DNA from: an uncultured Verrucomicrobiales bacterium
GTDB lineage: Bacteria > Verrucomicrobiota > Verrucomicrobiae > Limisphaerales > CANJSG01
Assembly: GCA_946480965.1 (NCBI GenBank)
Contig: CAMLMI010000091.1
Location: 1-14,321, forward strand
Direction: 5' to 3'
DNA length: 14,321 nt
Under the pieces are notes generated by a model. The model searched no databases, was not told the origin of the DNA, and saw only the letters and a list, made by a program, of their open reading frames with translations. How positions within the stretch are numbered: position 1 is the stretch's first letter; each line of letters begins with the position of its first letter. Made by a program: the position numbers and the translations under genes. This document shows positions 8,301-14,321 of this stretch, in pieces.

Positions 8301-9302
8301 GACCATGCCCACATCTGGTGGTTCGGAGCCAACGGGAAAGATCCTGTCTTGGTCGGGCAGGGAAACCGCTGGAACACCCGAAGCCTTGCGTCCAAGGCCG
8401 GGGGCGACCGAACAATTCTCCTGCCGCATCTCGAACCTGAAGCTCGTCTCTGCCTTCTGGGAAACCGGTTGATCACCGGCCCCATCCTCTTCGATGGCGG
8501 AAAGGCCGCGCAGGTCGAGGTGCTGATCCCCGGCGTCTGGCATCCGCTGACCTTCTGGATCCGGCTCGGGGCCGAACCCGGGCTCGCGGTGGAGCCGCTG
8601 GTCGGCGACGACTCGCTCTTTTTCTATCCTTCGTTCTCCGGTCGGCCCACCGGCCCCGGCTTCTTTGTCGTTCGGGCAGCGGAACTGCTGCAATCCGCCG
8701 AGCCGTTGATCGCCTCGGTGACGGCGCAGGCCATCCAGGACCGAAGCGCCCTGGACACGATGCTGCGCTCCAGCGCCGCCGATGTGGACGGGCGTCTGGG
8801 CCCGTCCGGGCGAGCCGTGCTCGCGACGGAGCCGAACCTGCTCAACCTCGTCTGGGGGCAGATCGACACGAACCGGAACAACGCCCTGGACCTGGAGGAG
8901 ATCGGCTACTTCGACTTCGATCAAAACGGCTCCATCGCCGACCAAGAACGCGACGCGTTCTGGAACGCGGTCGGTCTGTTGGCCCGGGGCTTCTTCGCCC
9001 ACTTGGGCGGTTCCACGACGAACGGCCCGTCCCTCGAACGGACCACGATCCTGTGCCAGGCGATGTTCGGCCAGATGGACTGTGGTCGCTACGACACGAA
9101 CCACGATGGGCAACTGGTGTGGCCGGAGTGGTTGCCGCTGTTCGCGGAAGCCCAGCATCGAAGGCTCGCCCGGGTCTACCTGCCCGCCCTGGGTTTGACC
9201 CCCGATGATGTGCGGGACGCCCCAGTCGCCGAGACGTTCCTCGATCCAGACCTCCTTATGTATCTCCATCGTCTGAAACTCCAGCCAAGGAGGCCTCAAT
9301 GA
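5328..9302 (+). CDS. Giant exported protein, copy 2: two CsgG-like units, helical middle, propeller-like region, EF-hand tail
   Basis: ATG 5328 gives 1324 residues and a normal signal peptide (cleavage after GFA at 25). The in-frame TTG at 5316, overlapping the previous stop, is the alternative. Two CsgG-like half-domains follow: VERPQLRDL at 57-65, and LERRRLLDAAFEK at 193-205 followed by FW...ALVEGTI. Residues 290-345 are TPR-like (EEA, LWPEAIAAAD, LRLAAY). A long helical region contains ETPEDGL at about 483, LQHWI at 491 and Trp-rich WWEWTPELCGWTW. A beta-rich, propeller-like region spans about 770-1125, with ASTRRQPAVNDLD at 914-926. After GFFVVRAAELL, where the shared architecture ends, about 200 residues are unique to this copy and carry three calcium-binding EF-hand loops at 1180-1191, 1196-1207 and 1256-1267. 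No enzyme motif is seen. A structural or scaffold role in the envelope is inferred, with calcium as a likely ligand. The stop overlaps the next ATG. Confidence 0.9.
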   Translation: MSGLRSLRFLVATAICWATTSMGFAATLALVPHSASDRELVDLLAVELSKHPGVELVERPQLRDLADESALLGRDTLARLQLGTAQGLVVVETFGEQEGRHARYRLVSVENGVALGWWTDQIQDGSREAWAKGAAQRITALAPKLSAGSDRLRAVSFVGFRSPTLSRESLSLERQINSLFLSRLGAAPELLTLERRRLLDAAFEKSASADDRAFWNAAALVEGTINPEGWTPGIVAVRWRIVRAGTTNFVESTVEGNSSNLLEIVERLTVQTRTELGLGAVQPGWNAPEEAWRFGEEASAAIRVGLWPEAIAAADTATALGLAPARSIRLRLAAYAGAIREPAEFGGGAQFYGIPGGALRAYGTALEADDIVTALETAHLLRDFQRRAADASIPDEPLAATVLETLGRFLLKAYLCAELRAGAERPLRELRGALRAFTADYIVASQPHREAQPDPFGTPANAPPGIAPSIPKALAKHGPLFYETPEDGLALQHWIHSFPASVEPLYGPPPDEAENRLSWWEWTPELCGWTWPARERSDKLWKDFQAMLALQIAAQRRLIALNRATNDVATENACQQAADFFLREEAVLVSGGFRTRFLQDFEDRWGSEILVLAGPVRARLETNWVSRLREVLGRIDRQTAEHAFVLGRPAYQFPSARRAERWRASLARRRFPTSREIGDWTAGVAMSPKEEQAQLLGALKLVLLLPEAATRTNDVAALRRLVSGLEMRTGVGTQPPWTQLEGLAAPRFPEVLASLRLFNVPEAPRIRPAGPDGHLRSRHFRCEPPLRFATVTGLRWGAGRLWVMGQGETADGETVFLSEFDPQTDRFIHHVVPAALVSGRPLVEPSRFAVGETKALIVLGENVVVLDRSTGRFTMVRSPLGNARVGQVGGRIFFHDSETLVESTEELARFDVVASTRRQPAVNDLDRQPSWLGLQLIENHPDGAWAIVNDRLFDLQRNGGTQVPWSDSHKTVENFPTGSLMKEGPESPRDNDHAHIWWFGANGKDPVLVGQGNRWNTRSLASKAGGDRTILLPHLEPEARLCLLGNRLITGPILFDGGKAAQVEVLIPGVWHPLTFWIRLGAEPGLAVEPLVGDDSLFFYPSFSGRPTGPGFFVVRAAELLQSAEPLIASVTAQAIQDRSALDTMLRSSAADVDGRLGPSGRAVLATEPNLLNLVWGQIDTNRNNALDLEEIGYFDFDQNGSIADQERDAFWNAVGLLARGFFAHLGGSTTNGPSLERTTILCQAMFGQMDCGRYDTNHDGQLVWPEWLPLFAEAQHRRLARVYLPALGLTPDDVRDAPVAETFLDPDLLMYLHRLKLQPRRPQ
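8865..9128 (+). other. Three EF-hand-type calcium-binding loops in the tail of the second giant protein
   Basis: Each loop is 12 residues and fits D-x-[DN]-x-[DN]-x-x-[IL]-x-x-x-E. Loop 1 is DTNRNNALDLEE (nt 8865-8900). Loop 2 is DFDQNGSIADQE (8913-8948). Loop 3 is DTNHDGQLVWPE (9093-9128). Loops 2 and 3 have the canonical Gly at position 6; loop 1 has Asn there. Loops 1 and 2 start only 16 residues apart, too close for two standard helix-loop-helix EF-hands, so that pair may fold as a compact calcium-binding turn. Loop 3 is followed by a helix-like WLPLFAEAQHRRL. Calcium binding is inferred from the ligand pattern. Confidence 0.82.
9287..9293 (+). promoter_or_regulatory. Strong Shine-Dalgarno for the second Sel1 gene
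   Basis: AAGGAGG lies inside the last codons of the second giant gene, 5 nt before ATG 9299. It is the best ribosome binding site in the window. It suggests that this Sel1 protein can be initiated independently as well as by stop-start coupling, and it fixes the start of that gene. Confidence 0.8.
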
Positions 9303-10360
9303 ACCTTCGCTCCCTGCTCGGCGTGCTCCTGCTGGGATGGATCGCCTCTTCGCGCACTGTGTCGGCGCAGGATCTTTCGACCAACGAAGACTGGCGAAAG
9401 ATCTGGCCCTCGGAGAACCGGAAAGAGTGGGAAGGACGCTCCGACGGCGCGCTCCAGCGCATGGCCGACACCGGCAGCGGACCGGCCCGGTTCATCTTGT
9501 GGAAGCGTTGGTTCCGGAGCCGCCCGGTCGATGCCTCGAACCATCTGGCCACCGCCGCCCGGCAAGGGTTCGCCCCCGCGCTTCTGGAATTGGGCGAGGC
9601 CGCTTTCAGCGACTATTCCAAGCCGTTCTCGGTCCGGAGCAACGGCTGGCATCTCCTGGTGCAGGCCGCGACCAACGGGTATCCGCCGGCGGCGGAGCAA
9701 GTCGCCCGCCATGAAATCGGCTTCCTTGAAATGGGTTTCACCTCGGAGAACGACCGCTGGGTCGGGGGGCGCTTTCCGCCTCTGGACCTCGCCCGAGGGC
9801 TCCGACTGCTGCGTCTCGCTTCGGACGAGGGCCACAGCGGCGCGCATGCGGCCTTGGCTCTGCTCTACAGTTCCGGCATCGGTGAGCCGAGAACCGCGGA
9901 GGAATCTCCCCAGAACCTCCTGCTCCGCGCGGCCCGCGCGGGCAACGCGGAATCCTATCGCCATTTGGCCGACCGGTATCTCCACGGACACGGCGTCGAG
10001 CGGAACCTGCTTGAAGCCGCCCGCTGGAGCTACTTCAGCCATCGGACCCGCAGCGTGGGCCGGGACCTGGTCGATCCGGCAGGAAATGCGAAACAACAGG
10101 ACACCCCGGAGCTGCGGGATCTCGCCGAACTTCTGGCCCTCTTCATCGCCGTCGGGGATGGGCGGAAGCCCGAAGCCGCCGTGGCTCTGGGACGGCGCTA
10201 CCAGTTTGCCGGAGATTGGTTCCAGGCGGCGACCTTGTTTCGGCTCGCGGACCGGTGGGGCGGTGGAGATCCAGAGGCGCTTGCGACGGCTGAAGCCAAC
10301 CTGACGGAACCGCAACGACGCAAATCCCGCGAAACGGAATCCTTCCCGCCCGAGCCATGA
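9299..10360 (+). CDS. Exported Sel1-repeat (TPR-like) protein, module copy 2
   Basis: The start ATG overlaps the preceding stop (ATGA) and has AAGGAGG at ideal spacing. The 353-residue product has a signal peptide (core about 5-16) with cleavage after VSA at 23. Sel1/TPR-like helices run through most of the protein: NHLATAARQGFAPALLELGE (81-100), LLRLASDEGHSGAHAALALLY (170-190), then LLLRAARAGN and DRYLHGHGV...EAARW (225-243), and a last repeat around 290-325. The segment GEPRTAEESP (195-204) followed by LLLRAA matches GEPRGPEEEP followed by LLLRRAA in the first Sel1 protein, and DRYLHG.GV is shared too, so the two are paralogues. It is shorter than copy 1. Known Sel1 proteins act as protein-protein interaction scaffolds. 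A partner role for the adjacent giant protein is inferred from the repeated pairing. No catalytic residues are evident. Confidence 0.91.
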   Translation: MNLRSLLGVLLLGWIASSRTVSAQDLSTNEDWRKIWPSENRKEWEGRSDGALQRMADTGSGPARFILWKRWFRSRPVDASNHLATAARQGFAPALLELGEAAFSDYSKPFSVRSNGWHLLVQAATNGYPPAAEQVARHEIGFLEMGFTSENDRWVGGRFPPLDLARGLRLLRLASDEGHSGAHAALALLYSSGIGEPRTAEESPQNLLLRAARAGNAESYRHLADRYLHGHGVERNLLEAARWSYFSHRTRSVGRDLVDPAGNAKQQDTPELRDLAELLALFIAVGDGRKPEAAVALGRRYQFAGDWFQAATLFRLADRWGGGDPEALATAEANLTEPQRRKSRETESFPPEP

Positions 10361-13300
10361 GCAATCCTGCCCCACGCGTCATCCCGAAGCCGCGAGTCCA
10401 TCGGCATCGTCTCACTCGTCCGTTGTTCGCCATGCTCTTTCTCCTGGCATGGATTCCGGTCATCGGCGCCACGCCCAAGCTAGGCCTCGTCGCGACGGAC
10501 GACCGCCTCCGCGAAATCGCCGACCAACTCACGGTCGTCCTCTCGTCCCGCGACGAAGTCGAGCTGCTGGAACGCGACCGGATCGGTGCGGTGTTGAAGG
10601 AGCAGCGGCTCAACCTGGGTTCTGGAGGCGATCTTGTCCGGCTCGGCGCGTTGCTGTCCGCGAATGGGCTGCTGGTGCTGGAGCGGCGGGAGTCGGGCGA
10701 CGGTCCCAAGCTGGCCGCCAAGCTCGTGGCCGCGGGACCGGGCGTCGTGTTACTGGACGATGTCGCGCCGTGGCCCGACAAGAACGCCGCCGAATGGTGC
10801 GAGCGGCTGGGGCGCATTCTGGAGCCGCTCTTGCCGAAGCTGGCCGTGGCCAAGGGCGAGGCCATTCCCGTCTCGGTCCTGAACCTGCGGTCCGCGCTCC
10901 AGTCGCGCGAGGCCCGCGAAACGGAGCGGGAATTGACGCTGCTCTTGATCCATCGCCTCGCCCGGGAGCCGCGCGTCTTCGTGCTGGAGCGCCGGCATCT
11001 GGCCACGGCCCTCTTTGAAAAGGAGATCGCCGCCGAGCCCGAACCTTTCTGGACCGGCCGGTATCTGGTGGACGGCACGTTGGACGGCGACGGGTTCGAT
11101 CCGGCCACGTTGCACGTCCGCCTGCGGCTGGCCCTGCCGGACGGAACGGGCGCGAAAACAATCGAAGTCTCCGGTCCCCGGACGAACCGGATCGAGATGG
11201 CCGAGACCTTGACGCGGCGAATCCTGGCGGAGCTGGACGTGGTTTCGGATCTGCCGAGCTGGCGTGCGGCCGACGAGGCGCGGGGATTCAAGGAGGAGGC
11301 CCGGTGGGCGTTGCGATGGGCGCTTTGGAAAGAAGCCCAGGCCGCGAGCGATTCCGCCTGGGTGTTGGGCGAACGATCCCGGGAATGCACGGAACTGCGC
11401 CTCAGGAGTCGGCTCGGCCAAGTCGAGACCGGTCCCGAGCCCGATTTTTCGAGCCGGGCAAAACCACCCCATCCTGACGCCATGTTCGCCATGCTGGGAG
11501 CCATGACCATCTACCGTGACTACGGCGCATTCCAACCCACGAACGGTGCGGCCCATGACTTGCCGTGGTTCGACTTGGGGCTGGAGATTGTCGGGCGGGC
11601 CACGGCCTTGTTGCTCCAGTTCCATGATGTGTCCGAGGCGAGGGTCGGGCATGAACCCGCGCTGGAAGAATTGCGCAGCGTGGTTTCCGACGTCGCCGAT
11701 CTGGTGCGCGCCCATGGTCCAGCCCATCGCGGCATCCGAGGCGTCGCGCTGTCTCCGGAAGACCGGTGGGTTGGCGGCACGGGCATGGGCGATCTCGTAT
11801 GGCGAGGCGCGGGGCTGTGGGACAAACGTCCTGAGGAAACCGTGGCCCGTTTGCAGCATTGGATCTCTGCGGGCTACTCGCCGGCGGATCGTCCGCCGGT
11901 GCGGGGATGGAAATGGGAGGATCGGAAGCGGGTGCCAGGATTGTTCCGAGACTGGATCGACTCAATGGCCGGCTCCCCGGACCCCAAGACGCGCCTAGAA
12001 GCGAAATTCCTAGCGACCGCCTGGGCGCCGTTCGACGGGACCGGAACCTTTCAACAGCGTGAAGAAGAACTCGTGGAGGAACTCTGGGAACAGCGCCGAG
12101 ATATCCTGACCAAACGTCCCGGAATTCTGTGGCGGACGGAAAATGTCCTCCGCTCCAAGCGGAACCTTGGTGTCGGAGCATATCGCTTCGAGCCGTGGAA
12201 AAGTTTCCAGCAGCGGCTGCGCCTCGAATATCTGCGGACGATCCGGACGTTCGACGACTCGCATTCCAGCATGGATGGGGTGGTGTTGAAGTCGCTGTTC
12301 AGCGCGCCGACGAATGCCGAGGAACCCAATTGGTCGGCTGCGGATGCGGATGAACTGCTGCCGCTCTTGAAGGAGTTCCGCGCGGCCCGCGGCCCGCGCT
12401 TCGACCACGCATGGATCGTGGATCGGGCCATCGCCAATCTCGAAACTATCAGCACACCCCGGCCATCCACGCCGTCGGTTGAACCAGTTCAGCCCGTGCG
12501 GCCCCAACTTGCCGCCGAGTCGCGCCTCTCTGCGGACTTCATCGCTTGGAACGTGGCCGTGCAGCGCGGTGATTCCAGGCTGCTCCGCTCCCCCGCAGAG
12601 CATCCCATAGTGCGGGGGACCGAACTCTGGGTGCAGATCACATCTCGGCTCGATCCGTTTGATCCCCGGCGCACGGAGACGCTGTTCGCCAGGATCCATC
12701 CGACGAATGGAACGACCACGGTCGTGGCGTTCCCGTCCGAGCTGGGACAACCGGATCCAATGTTCGTGTTGGGCTCGGGACCGCATTTCGAGACGGATTC
12801 CTCGGGCATTTGGGTCAGTGTCCAAGACCATCTCGCCAAGTATTCGTTCTCCGAACGGAATTGGTCCCGGGTGTCCGCCCCCTTGGAGAGGGGAGCGGTT
12901 TTGCGGAGTCTTGGGGGCCAGCTGTATCTTTCAAATCCACAGGGCCTCCTGCGCAGCTCCACGGAGGACGCGTCGTTCCAGGTGCTGGCAAGCACCCGAC
13001 GGCGTCCGGCAGTCACGCCACTCGACACCGCCGGAGGCGGTTGGCAGCCGGTCATGGACTGGGGAACCGACCGGATCGCACTCTGGGGCGGCGGGAGGCT
13101 GTTTGTCCTGGACGCGGCCGGGGCGGTTCAAAGCGAGACTGTCCTGCGATCCGAAGGCTGGGGCCTTCGCGAGACCACGCCGTGGCCGACCGACGAGTTT
13201 CTGCTCTTCAGCGTTTCCGGTTTCGGTCACAGGGATCGGCTGCTGGGAATCCGCCGAGGCACGACCAACCTGCTGAATTTGCTGAGTCACTCGTGGAAGG

Positions 13301-13782
13301 AACACGCCAAGGAAGCAGAGACGCGCCTGGACGCCGTGCTGCGCAAGCCGACCTGGTCATGGCCCACTAACTTCGCCCTGCGTGGCAGCGTTCCGACCAC
13401 GGACGGAGACAGCGTTTTGTTGCTGCATCCGACGCCGGGGCCGATCCGAAGCGTCACCAGCTACGGATCATTCGACACCGTGCCCGGCGATGCAGATGGG
13501 CGATCCGCCACGCTCCTGGCTTTTTACCCGGGATGCGAGGCCCCGGTCGTTGTTCCTCTGGTGCTGAAACGAAAGGGTCATCCAGTGGATCTATTCCGAC
13601 AACGGGACAGCGCTGCTTCGTCGACCTATTTGCTGCCTTGGGTCTTGTCCACGGACGACGCCATGCTGATCGTGAATCCCGACCTGCTCGGCCACTGGAG
13701 GATTCCAAAAGCGGCCATCCGCTCATTGGCCCCTTCTCGCCCCGACACCAGCGAGGCAACACGCTTGGAAGCCAACCCGTGA
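10357..13782 (+). CDS. Giant exported protein, copy 3: two CsgG-like units, helical middle, propeller-like C-terminal region
   Basis: The ATG overlaps the previous stop (ATGA); the product has 1141 residues. The signal peptide has an unusually long basic n-region (about 22 residues), core 23-36 and likely cleavage after IGA at 38. CsgG-like landmarks occur twice: LERDRIGAVLKEQRL at 71-85, and LERRHLATALFEK at 210-222 followed by FW...LVDGTL. The two are 139 residues apart, against 136 in copy 2. Residues 307-360 match the TPR-like block of copy 2 (EEA, LWKEAQAASD, LRLRSR). LQHWI is at 499, GWKWEDR at about 517, and then a charged helical stretch. A propeller-like region follows from about 730 to the end, with ASTRRRPAVTPLD at 878-890. 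The protein ends soon after HWRIPKAAI, so the EF-hand tail of copy 2 is absent. The copies are strongly diverged overall, so duplication is old or selection is weak. Function is unknown; it is probably a periplasmic or outer-membrane structural protein. Confidence 0.9.
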   Translation: MSNPAPRVIPKPRVHRHRLTRPLFAMLFLLAWIPVIGATPKLGLVATDDRLREIADQLTVVLSSRDEVELLERDRIGAVLKEQRLNLGSGGDLVRLGALLSANGLLVLERRESGDGPKLAAKLVAAGPGVVLLDDVAPWPDKNAAEWCERLGRILEPLLPKLAVAKGEAIPVSVLNLRSALQSREARETERELTLLLIHRLAREPRVFVLERRHLATALFEKEIAAEPEPFWTGRYLVDGTLDGDGFDPATLHVRLRLALPDGTGAKTIEVSGPRTNRIEMAETLTRRILAELDVVSDLPSWRAADEARGFKEEARWALRWALWKEAQAASDSAWVLGERSRECTELRLRSRLGQVETGPEPDFSSRAKPPHPDAMFAMLGAMTIYRDYGAFQPTNGAAHDLPWFDLGLEIVGRATALLLQFHDVSEARVGHEPALEELRSVVSDVADLVRAHGPAHRGIRGVALSPEDRWVGGTGMGDLVWRGAGLWDKRPEETVARLQHWISAGYSPADRPPVRGWKWEDRKRVPGLFRDWIDSMAGSPDPKTRLEAKFLATAWAPFDGTGTFQQREEELVEELWEQRRDILTKRPGILWRTENVLRSKRNLGVGAYRFEPWKSFQQRLRLEYLRTIRTFDDSHSSMDGVVLKSLFSAPTNAEEPNWSAADADELLPLLKEFRAARGPRFDHAWIVDRAIANLETISTPRPSTPSVEPVQPVRPQLAAESRLSADFIAWNVAVQRGDSRLLRSPAEHPIVRGTELWVQITSRLDPFDPRRTETLFARIHPTNGTTTVVAFPSELGQPDPMFVLGSGPHFETDSSGIWVSVQDHLAKYSFSERNWSRVSAPLERGAVLRSLGGQLYLSNPQGLLRSSTEDASFQVLASTRRRPAVTPLDTAGGGWQPVMDWGTDRIALWGGGRLFVLDAAGAVQSETVLRSEGWGLRETTPWPTDEFLLFSVSGFGHRDRLLGIRRGTTNLLNLLSHSWKEHAKEAETRLDAVLRKPTWSWPTNFALRGSVPTTDGDSVLLLHPTPGPIRSVTSYGSFDTVPGDADGRSATLLAFYPGCEAPVVVPLVLKRKGHPVDLFRQRDSAASSTYLLPWVLSTDDAMLIVNPDLLGHWRIPKAAIRSLAPSRPDTSEATRLEANP

Positions 13783-14321
13783 TGAAACCATCCATGATGC
13801 CCGGAATGATTCCGTATCGGTTGAAGTTTGCGCTGGCCTGCCTGATCGCAATCGTCGGCATCGTGCCGATCTGTCTTTGCATTGCGGCCGACTCACTTTC
13901 GGCGCCGTCCAGCCGATGGCCCACCGCCGAGGAGATCCTAGCCAGGTTCAAGGACAAATCCACGGACCAGATCCGAGCCGAAGCCGCCAACGGCGACACC
14001 GTGGCGCAGCATTATCTAGGGATCTCGTTGGCCACCGGGGAGCGTCAGACGACCAGTCCTTCGGAAGCGAAGGACTGGCTGCAACGCGCCAGCGACCAAG
14101 GATTCATCCCAGCCACCGCGAACCTGGGGATCATCCATCTCCAAGGCGTGGGAACCCCGAAGAATGAGGGCAAAGCACTCGAGCTGTTCCGGGTCGCGGC
14201 GGAAGCCGGGCACGCCCAATCCCAATACAATCTCGGTTGGATGTTGTCCGGGTCACGGGGGACAAACCAGGCCGAAGCCGTGCGCTGGTATCGCCGAGCG
14301 GCGGAACAGGGCCATATCGAG
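13782..14321 (+). CDS. Exported Sel1-repeat protein, module copy 3 (3'-truncated by window end)
   Basis: An open frame from ATG 13782 runs to the right edge without a stop (180 codons visible). The start overlaps the preceding stop as TGATG, sharing one base, and a weak GGAAG lies 10 nt upstream. Met codons at 13794, 13797 and 13806 are alternative starts. The N-terminus has a hydrophobic segment at about 15-34 (KFALACLIAIVGIVPICLCI), a signal peptide or anchor, with possible cleavage after CIA. Residues 75-180 hold Sel1 repeats: EAKDWLQRASDQGFIPATANLG, in which the alanine pattern is clear, then GKALELFRVAAEAGHAQSQYNLG and AEAVRWYRRAAEQGH. These are closer to the textbook Sel1 consensus than those of the other two copies. 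Its place directly after a giant protein repeats the two-gene arrangement seen twice upstream. The C-terminal length is unknown. Confidence 0.87.
   Translation, partial: MKPSMMPGMIPYRLKFALACLIAIVGIVPICLCIAADSLSAPSSRWPTAEEILARFKDKSTDQIRAEAANGDTVAQHYLGISLATGERQTTSPSEAKDWLQRASDQGFIPATANLGIIHLQGVGTPKNEGKALELFRVAAEAGHAQSQYNLGWMLSGSRGTNQAEAVRWYRRAAEQGHIE

Noticed and set aside
7347..9299. Long open frames on the minus strand (also at 5343-6815, 10143-11510, 794-2095 and 2230-3417)
   Set aside because: They mirror real + strand genes in GC-rich DNA. Their translations are rich in Arg, Gly, Pro and His with no domain logic, and no signal peptide or paralogy pattern is shared between them.
1..14321. 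tRNA, rRNA, insertion sequence, integrase, CRISPR or phage signs
   Set aside because: No transposase or integrase motifs, regularly spaced short repeats, or RNA gene signatures were found. The whole window is filled by the eight genes.

Overview
The window is one GC-rich block of about 14.3 kb. Eight genes lie on the + strand with almost no intergenic space. Two are cut by the window edges: the first lacks its 5' end and the last its 3' end. I see no RNA gene, mobile element, CRISPR array, promoter or terminator, and no gap longer than about 10 bases. Every complete gene, and the one cut at its 3' end, begins with a Sec-type signal peptide, so the products should act in the envelope (periplasm, outer membrane or surface). 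Such exported CsgG-like, Sel1-repeat and propeller-like proteins, rich in Thr-Asn turns and with GC-rich codons, suggest a Gram-negative bacterium, perhaps Verrucomicrobiota or another PVC-group member. That taxonomic guess is inference only.

Layout: (1) 2-2110, C-terminal part of a very large exported protein; (2) 2107-3528, Sel1-repeat protein; (3) 3539-4399, unrecognised exported two-part protein; (4) 4396-5319, stand-alone CsgG-like protein; (5) 5328-9302, giant protein with two CsgG-like units, a helical middle, a propeller-like region and an EF-hand tail; (6) 9299-10360, Sel1-repeat protein; (7) 10357-13782, second complete giant protein without the EF-hands; (8) 13782 to the right edge, third Sel1-repeat protein.

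The main pattern is a two-gene module, giant protein followed by Sel1 protein, present three times in tandem (1+2, 5+6, 7+8). A CsgG-like gene and an unknown exported gene sit between copies 1 and 2. Shared motifs show that both members of the module are paralogous between copies. Four junctions are ATGA overlaps, one is TGATG, and the other two have gaps of 8-10 nt, so the set is probably one translationally coupled transcript.

A plausible but unproven reading is an envelope-associated complex. The CsgG-like protein would be a pore or scaffold part, the giants would be multidomain partners that reuse its fold, and the Sel1 solenoids would be protein-protein adaptors. No gene here could be given a standard symbol.
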